Shown here in pieces: positions 52,489 to 56,941 of a DNA stretch of 56,941 nucleotides. The stretch is from NCBI GenBank assembly GCA_011523395.1, contig WTGW01000176.1:1-56941 (forward strand), in the 5' to 3' direction. This stretch comes from Acidimicrobiia bacterium (GTDB taxonomy: Bacteria > Actinomycetota > Acidimicrobiia > Spongiisociales > Spongiisociaceae). The notes under the pieces were generated by a model that saw only the letters and a list, made by a program, of their open reading frames with translations, was not told the DNA's origin and ran no database searches. Both the position numbers and the translations under genes were made by a program. Position 1 is the stretch's first letter, and the number at the start of each line of letters is the position of its first letter.

Positions 52489-53273
52489 CTCTGCTCAGAA
52501 GAGGCATGCAGGCGCTCGACGGCGCCCAGTGCGGTAGCGATCGCCGCGTCGATCCCTGTGGTGTAATCCTCCAATCGCTGGCCCTGATAGGTGCTCTTCT
52601 GGCCCGTTACCAGATTGGACCCGGGTACGAGAATGGAGCCGCTGCGCACGCCGCGCGCCATGGCCACGGTGAAGAGCGCCGAGCTTTCCATCTCGAAGAC
52701 GAGAACGTGTAGTGCCCGCCATTGGTCGATGATCTCGACCTTGCGCTCCCCCTCGTAGAACGAATCGGTACTTCGCACCAGCCCCAGATGGTACGGCGTA
52801 CCGTCCGCCTCCGCCGTGGCCCGGAGGGCGGCGACCACGTCGGGATCGGCGATCGCAGGATAGATGGCGGGCGCGTAGGTATGGCTCAAGCCCTCATCCC
52901 GAACGCCGGCCGTGCCGATGACCACGTCACCGATCGGAATATTCTCTGCGATGCTCGCACAGCTACCGACCCGGATGAAGACTCTCCCCCCGGCCAGCGC
53001 CAACTCCTCGATCGCAATCGCGACGGATGGGGCGCCGACTCCGCTCGATGCCAGCGTCACCGGCGTACCCCGATATGAACCCGTGTAAGCAACGTAGCCG
53101 CGTTCCCTGCCAACCGCCTCCGCCTCGTCCAGCCAGGTCTTCATCTTCTCGACGCGACCGGGGTCGCCCGAGAGCAGGACATACGGGGCAACGTCCCCGC
53201 CGCCCTTCACGCCCATGTGCGGCAGCGAACCGTCGGGCAACCGCAAGAAGCGCTCCGTCAGGTAATCTCCCAT
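52485..53273 (-). CDS. Nucleoside phosphorylase (NP-I, uridine phosphorylase-like)
   Basis: A 262-residue NP-I enzyme. The phosphate-binding GDPGR is at 36-40, and RVGSCAS at 101-107 matches the RxGxxG region. STDSFYEGE near 168 resembles uridine phosphorylases, and VFEMESSAL (E194, M195, E196) binds the ribose. It should split a nucleoside to base and ribose-1-phosphate; the base is uncertain (uridine-type motifs, yet next to a purine-type deaminase). It overlaps the deaminase gene and lies 10 bp after the second amidohydrolase gene. Confidence 0.9.
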   Translation of the reverse strand: MGDYLTERFLRLPDGSLPHMGVKGGGDVAPYVLLSGDPGRVEKMKTWLDEAEAVGRERGYVAYTGSYRGTPVTLASSGVGAPSVAIAIEELALAGGRVFIRVGSCASIAENIPIGDVVIGTAGVRDEGLSHTYAPAIYPAIADPDVVAALRATAEADGTPYHLGLVRSTDSFYEGERKVEIIDQWRALHVLVFEMESSALFTVAMARGVRSGSILVPGSNLVTGQKSTYQGQRLEDYTTGIDAAIATALGAVERLHASSEQR

Positions 53274-53283
53274 GTCTTCCTCC

Positions 53284-54684
53284 TCACTCCATTGGCCATG
53301 CCGGGGCCACCTCGATCCCCGCCCTCTTCAACAACGCCAGGCCCCGCTCCTGGGCCTCCTCCAGAATTGCCGCCTCATCGGCCACCAGCACCCGCCGGCC
53401 CTGCATCAACACCTGACCCGCCACGATCACCGTGTCTACGTCGCCTCCATGCGCTGCATACACGAGGTTGGCGATCGGATCATGGATCGGCATCGTGTGC
53501 GGTCGCTTCAGGTCGACCAGGATCACGTCTGCCTGCTTCCCTACCTCGAGCGACCCCAGTTGATCACCACGCCCTATGGCGCGCGCCCCTTCGATCGTCG
53601 CCATCTCCAGCGCATCCTCGGCTGTCAGGGTGGTGGGGTCCATCATCGCCACGTTGTGCAGCAGCGAGGCCGCTTTCATCTCACGGATCATGTCATGGCA
53701 GTTGTTGTTGGCTGCCGCATCACATCCCAGCGCCACCGTAACCCCGGCGTCCCGCATCTGCGGTACCTTGGCGAAACCCTCTCCCATCTTCATGTTGGCC
53801 GAGGGGCTGTGTACCAGCCGCGTATCGGTCTCGGCAAGGATCGGGATCTCCTCCTCAGAAAACCAAGTGCCGTTGATGAGCAGCACGTTGGGTCCCAGAA
53901 GGTCGTAGCGACGGGCGAACTCGGCAGGAAGCATGCCGAATTCCCGCTGAAAGAAAGGAGGGTCATCGACAGTGCCGGCGAAGTGAACGGTGATCCCCGT
54001 CCCGTGTTTCGCCGCCAGCCGAGAGACCCTGCGGTAGAAACCCGGCGAGGCGCTGGCCGGTGGCTCCTCCCGCGGCACCAGTGGCCCGAGCCAGACCTGC
54101 AGCCGGCCACCAGCCGCACCGTGCCAGGCGCCGATCCCCCGCTCGGCGTCGGCCAAAGACTCGTCCTCCCCGCTGAACCCACCCGTATCCACAGGGCTCT
54201 CGTTGCGTCCGAACAAGGCGTCCGGCAAGACATACTTCGCCAGCACGCCACGCATCCCCATTTCCTGCACCGACTGCGCCAACCCATCAAAGTCATAGTG
54301 GCTCGGAACGATCGAGTCGACGAAACAGGTCGTGCCGGCCTTGATCATCTCCAGCATGCACAGTCTCAGACTGATCCGGGCATCCTCCTGGGTCCGCTGA
54401 CCCAGCAGCGGCCAGATGACCTCCTGGAGAAAGGGCCGCCAGGGCAGGTCGTCGGCGGCACCCCGCAGGAGCGCCTGATCCGAGTGGGCGTGGGCGTCGA
54501 TCAGCCCCGGCAAGGCCAGCATGCCATGGCCCTCGAGTAGTTCCGCATCGGGGTGGCGGGGAGCCAGGTCGGCGGCTTTGCCGATGTCGGCGATGCGGTC
54601 GCCCACGACTGCGATCGCTGCGTCGGTGATGATTCGCCGCTGCGCATCGACCGTCACCGCCGTCACGTTGGTGATCAGAAGCAT
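53284..54684 (-). CDS. Amidohydrolase with altered active site
   Basis: A 466-residue protein of the same TrzA/MtaD branch as its neighbour at 51148. H65 and H67 (DAHAHSDQ), H234 and D322 (GCDAAANNN) are kept. However, the position of the catalytic Glu is G237 (VHFAGT instead of HAAEN), and the strand-6 His is N271 (LLINGTW instead of AAHCIW). Ordinary aminohydrolase chemistry is therefore doubtful. It may hydrolyse another bond or bind substrate without turnover. It is transcribed ahead of the nucleoside phosphorylase, 184 bp after the permease genes. Confidence 0.85.
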   Translation of the reverse strand: MLLITNVTAVTVDAQRRIITDAAIAVVGDRIADIGKAADLAPRHPDAELLEGHGMLALPGLIDAHAHSDQALLRGAADDLPWRPFLQEVIWPLLGQRTQEDARISLRLCMLEMIKAGTTCFVDSIVPSHYDFDGLAQSVQEMGMRGVLAKYVLPDALFGRNESPVDTGGFSGEDESLADAERGIGAWHGAAGGRLQVWLGPLVPREEPPASASPGFYRRVSRLAAKHGTGITVHFAGTVDDPPFFQREFGMLPAEFARRYDLLGPNVLLINGTWFSEEEIPILAETDTRLVHSPSANMKMGEGFAKVPQMRDAGVTVALGCDAAANNNCHDMIREMKAASLLHNVAMMDPTTLTAEDALEMATIEGARAIGRGDQLGSLEVGKQADVILVDLKRPHTMPIHDPIANLVYAAHGGDVDTVIVAGQVLMQGRRVLVADEAAILEEAQERGLALLKRAGIEVAPAWPME

Positions 54685-54868
54685 GGTTGTGCCCTTCGAA
54701 CGCGCATCCTAATTGGCGACCGTCTCCGCCGACCCCGGCACCCGGACGCCAGGAACGGGCGTAGACACTCTTGGCCTACGCAGGCCCATGCCCGCCATGT
54801 CGATCCTCTCTACGCTCGTCGCTTCTGGCTCACACACCACATCGTCATAAGGCGCAAGCCTTCCTACC

Positions 54869-55756
54869 TCAATTGAACCCGCTGCTAACCACGCCTTCGA
54901 CGTAGTAACGCTGCAAGAAGAGGAAGAGCAGGATCAGTGGCACCGTACCGATGAACGCACCCGCGAAAATGAGCTCCCACAAGACATTCTGGTCTGTAAA
55001 GAGCCGCGAGATAGCCAGTTGGATCACCGTCAGATCCGGATCTCGTGTAACGATCAGCGGCCAGAGGAAAGCGTCCCACGAGAACACGAACTTGACAAAG
55101 GCGGCACTGACCAGCGCCGGGCGTATGTTTGGCAGCATCACGTTCCAATAGACGCGGAACAGTGAGCAACCATCTACGATGGCCGCGTCCTGCAGTTCAT
55201 CGGGGATATCTCGAAAATGCTGTCTAAGCAGGAAGATGATAAAGGCATCCGTAACCCAGGGTAAGAAAAGCGCCGGATAGGTATCGAACAGTCCCAGGCG
55301 CTGTATCGTCAAGAACACCGAGACCATGATCGTCTCAAACGGAATCAGAATCGTAGCAAGGATCAACACGAACACGACTTCGCGCCCGGGGAACCTAATC
55401 CTAGCAAGGGCGAAGGCAATCATACTTCCGATGAATAGAGTAATGACGACTGTGACGATTGCGATGAGCAGACTGTTAGCCAGTGCCCGACCAAAGTTGC
55501 GCTCCAGGAACAAGTGGCGAAAGTTGTCAAGCGTCGGTGCCAACGGAATGAAGGTCCGCCATGAGACTGGGTTTACGTAACGAAAGATCTCTTCCCGGGG
55601 CCTGAAGGCTGAGCCTGCCAACCAAAGATAAGGAAACACAAAGAAGAAGGCGACTCCGACAACTACCGGCAGCCGGAGTACGGCCCAGGTCCCCCGGCTT
55701 GGGCCGGACAGGCGATCCGATCGCCGCCCGACTATTCTCGAGTACATGAGCGCCAC
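54869..55756 (-). CDS. ABC transporter permease, CUT1 (MalG-like)
   Basis: A 295-residue permease with six helices and the EAA-type coupling loop DELQDAAIVDGCSLFRVYWNVMLPNIRPAL. It is the MalG-like partner of a carbohydrate-uptake-type-1 importer. Alternate Met starts occur at 55756 and 55747. It lies 19 bp after the MalF-like gene. The ATPase is not in the window; CUT1 systems often share one ATPase encoded elsewhere. Confidence 0.93.
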   Translation of the reverse strand: MALMYSRIVGRRSDRLSGPSRGTWAVLRLPVVVGVAFFFVFPYLWLAGSAFRPREEIFRYVNPVSWRTFIPLAPTLDNFRHLFLERNFGRALANSLLIAIVTVVITLFIGSMIAFALARIRFPGREVVFVLILATILIPFETIMVSVFLTIQRLGLFDTYPALFLPWVTDAFIIFLLRQHFRDIPDELQDAAIVDGCSLFRVYWNVMLPNIRPALVSAAFVKFVFSWDAFLWPLIVTRDPDLTVIQLAISRLFTDQNVLWELIFAGAFIGTVPLILLFLFLQRYYVEGVVSSGFN

Positions 55757-55775
55757 CAGGTTCGAGTCATTGTAA

Positions 55776-56651
55776 TCACTTCGCCCTGGACGCGCGAAGC
55801 GAGTACACGCTTAAGATCAGCAAGAACAGGGCAAGCAACACCGAGATCGCCGCGGCATATCCCATCTTGTTGTAGCGAAAGGCATTCTCAAATATGTAGA
55901 GCACGACAACCCGAGTAGCATTGATGGGGCCCCCTTCCGTGATCAGGAAGATAGGGGTGAACACCTTGAACGCAGTGACGGTGTTCGTGATAAGCAAGAA
56001 CACTACCGTGCCTCGCAACAGCGGAAGGGTTACATAACGAAGGAGTTGACGGCTGTTCGCTCCGTCTGTAGCAGCCGCCTCATAATAGTTTCTCGGGATG
56101 CTCACCAAGCCGGCTAGGAAGAACAGCATGCTGAAGCCGACGTTCTTCCAGATCATCAGCAGCGCTATCGAGGGCATGGCCTGTTGCGCGCTGGTGAGGA
56201 AGGGCTGAGGAGGCACGCCGACACCGGCCAGCAGGCTGTTGATCAACCCGCTGTTCGGGTGATACATCAACCCCCATATGACACTCACTACAACCATCGA
56301 GGTAACGGTCGGAACCAATATGATGGTGCGGAGCCAAGCCGGACCGCGCTGGACGAGTAGTGCCAGAGCGAGGGCCAGAGCCATTTGTAGCGGCACTTCC
56401 ATCAGGAAATAGATCACCGTGTTCAAGAACGTGAGGCGTAGCAGCGGGTCGGTTGCAGCGGTTTGATAGTTTTCGAAACCAGTCCATGCATGGCTGCCGG
56501 ACATCAGGTTGTAGTCCTGAAAGCCCAGAATCACGGCTTGAATGGTTGGCCAGTACCAGAAGATGGCAAGGCCGACGAGCGCAGGTGCGCTTAGGAGGAG
56601 AGCGGAACGATAGCGCTCGACCGCATGAGCGCTAGGTCTCCTTATGTCCAT
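55776..56651 (-). CDS. ABC transporter permease, CUT1 (MalF-like)
   Basis: A 291-residue six-helix permease. The coupling loop is NYYEAAATDGANSRQLLRYVTLPLLRGT. The first helix follows ALLLSAPALVGLAIFWYWP, typical for the shorter MalF/UgpA-type subunits. It is located between the binding-protein gene and the MalG-like gene. The downstream catabolic genes suggest nucleosides or a ribosylated compound as cargo, which is inference. Confidence 0.93.
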   Translation of the reverse strand: MDIRRPSAHAVERYRSALLLSAPALVGLAIFWYWPTIQAVILGFQDYNLMSGSHAWTGFENYQTAATDPLLRLTFLNTVIYFLMEVPLQMALALALALLVQRGPAWLRTIILVPTVTSMVVVSVIWGLMYHPNSGLINSLLAGVGVPPQPFLTSAQQAMPSIALLMIWKNVGFSMLFFLAGLVSIPRNYYEAAATDGANSRQLLRYVTLPLLRGTVVFLLITNTVTAFKVFTPIFLITEGGPINATRVVVLYIFENAFRYNKMGYAAAISVLLALFLLILSVYSLRASRAK

Positions 56652-56718
56652 GTGGTCGGTCCTTGGGACGCGTGATGCCGTTCCCAGGCCCGAACAGGGA
56701 TCACGAGGCTAGGACTGT

Positions 56719-56760
56719 CCAGATTGCCGCTCCCCGGTCGAACGGAGAGCGGCAATCTGG
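56719..56760 (-). terminator. Perfect 13-bp hairpin after binding-protein gene
   Basis: CCAGATTGCCGCT (minus arm 56760-56748) pairs with AGCGGCAATCTGG (56731-56719) around 16 nt. It lies between the binding-protein and permease genes. No U-run follows, so partial attenuation or 3'-end protection of the abundant binding-protein message is more likely than complete termination. Confidence 0.65.
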
Positions 56761-56783
56761 TATAGCGCTTACTTGGACTAGGA

Positions 56784-56941
56784 CTATCCGAATTGGGCCA
56801 GTTGGGCATCGAGTTCAGTTACAGCTGCTTCAACAGCTGCCTCAATGTCCGCTCCCTGTGCGATATCCAGCATCAGGTCGCCGACAATTTCGGCGTATAT
56901 CGCGCCGCCGGGACCACCAGGTGCCGCGTAGGCAACCGTGA
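56784..56941 (-). CDS. Extracellular solute-binding protein, C-terminal fragment
   Basis: Reading off the window's end on the minus strand, 51 codons precede TAG (complement of 56784-56786). The fragment reads AAPGGPGGAIYAEIVGDLM, then GADIEAAVEAAVTELDAQLAQ. The pattern of a final alpha-helix with regular AAVxxAVTELD spacing is typical of the C-terminus of family-1 extracellular sugar-binding proteins. Position directly ahead of two CUT1 permease genes supports the call. Confidence 0.75.
   Translation of the reverse strand, partial: TVAYAAPGGPGGAIYAEIVGDLMLDIAQGADIEAAVEAAVTELDAQLAQFG

Overview
The window comes from a high-GC bacterium, most likely a deep-branching actinobacterium (an Acidimicrobiia-like lineage is my best guess). 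Evidence: the actinobacterial three-gene cassette (histidine phosphatase / DUF3090 / SCO1664-type) beside a coenzyme-F420-type oxidoreductase, a type-A RNase P RNA, GTG/TTG starts, ATGA/GTGA stop-start overlaps and strong GC bias at third codon positions. UGA is a normal stop here, because many such overlaps use it.

Layout. 1-4527 (+): System I cytochrome c maturation operon ccmC(partial)-ccmD-ccmE-ccmF-ccmH-ccmI-like plus a TlpA/CcmG-like thioredoxin. 4631-7171 (+): large repeat-built surface lipoprotein. 7172-7921 (-): thioredoxin-fold lipoprotein whose first active-site Cys codon is an in-frame TGA, followed 9 nt later by a perfect 7-bp hairpin that fits a bacterial SECIS element. 7996-12500: trpD, an aquaporin, a small membrane protein, and a decayed ABC permease locus bounded by an 8-bp repeat. 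12498-12867 (-): rnpB. 12948-17319 (+): SRAP protein, a 60-bp repeat patch, the actinobacterial trio, a 35-aa membrane peptide and an F420-type LLM oxidoreductase. 17355-19656 (-): Fic protein and an Fpg/Nei glycosylase.

19742-42643 (-) is a long translation/RNA/isoprenoid supercluster. In transcription order it reads xerC, rpsB, tsf, an unknown gene, pyrH, frr, cdsA, dxr, rseP, ispG, proS, rimP, nusA, infB, DUF503, rbfA, a DHH nanoRNase, truB, ribF, a small ORF, rpsO, pnp. It is broken only by one unknown 278-aa gene and by small intergenic arrays of the heptamer family CCACTGN. 42684-43738 (-): MPN/JAMM protease and pdxH. 43960-49049 (+): flavin amine oxidase, MFS exporter, YtcJ-type amidohydrolase and DUF2238 membrane protein; then a convergent CPBP protease.

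50132-56941 (-) looks like a nucleoside/purine scavenging locus: a CUT1-type ABC importer (binding-protein C-terminus and two permeases), two amidohydrolases (one lacking key catalytic residues), a nucleoside phosphorylase and a metallo-beta-lactamase-fold hydrolase. No CRISPR array, tRNA, rRNA or intact insertion sequence was seen. The observation most worth following is the putative selenocysteine thioredoxin lipoprotein at 7172-7921.
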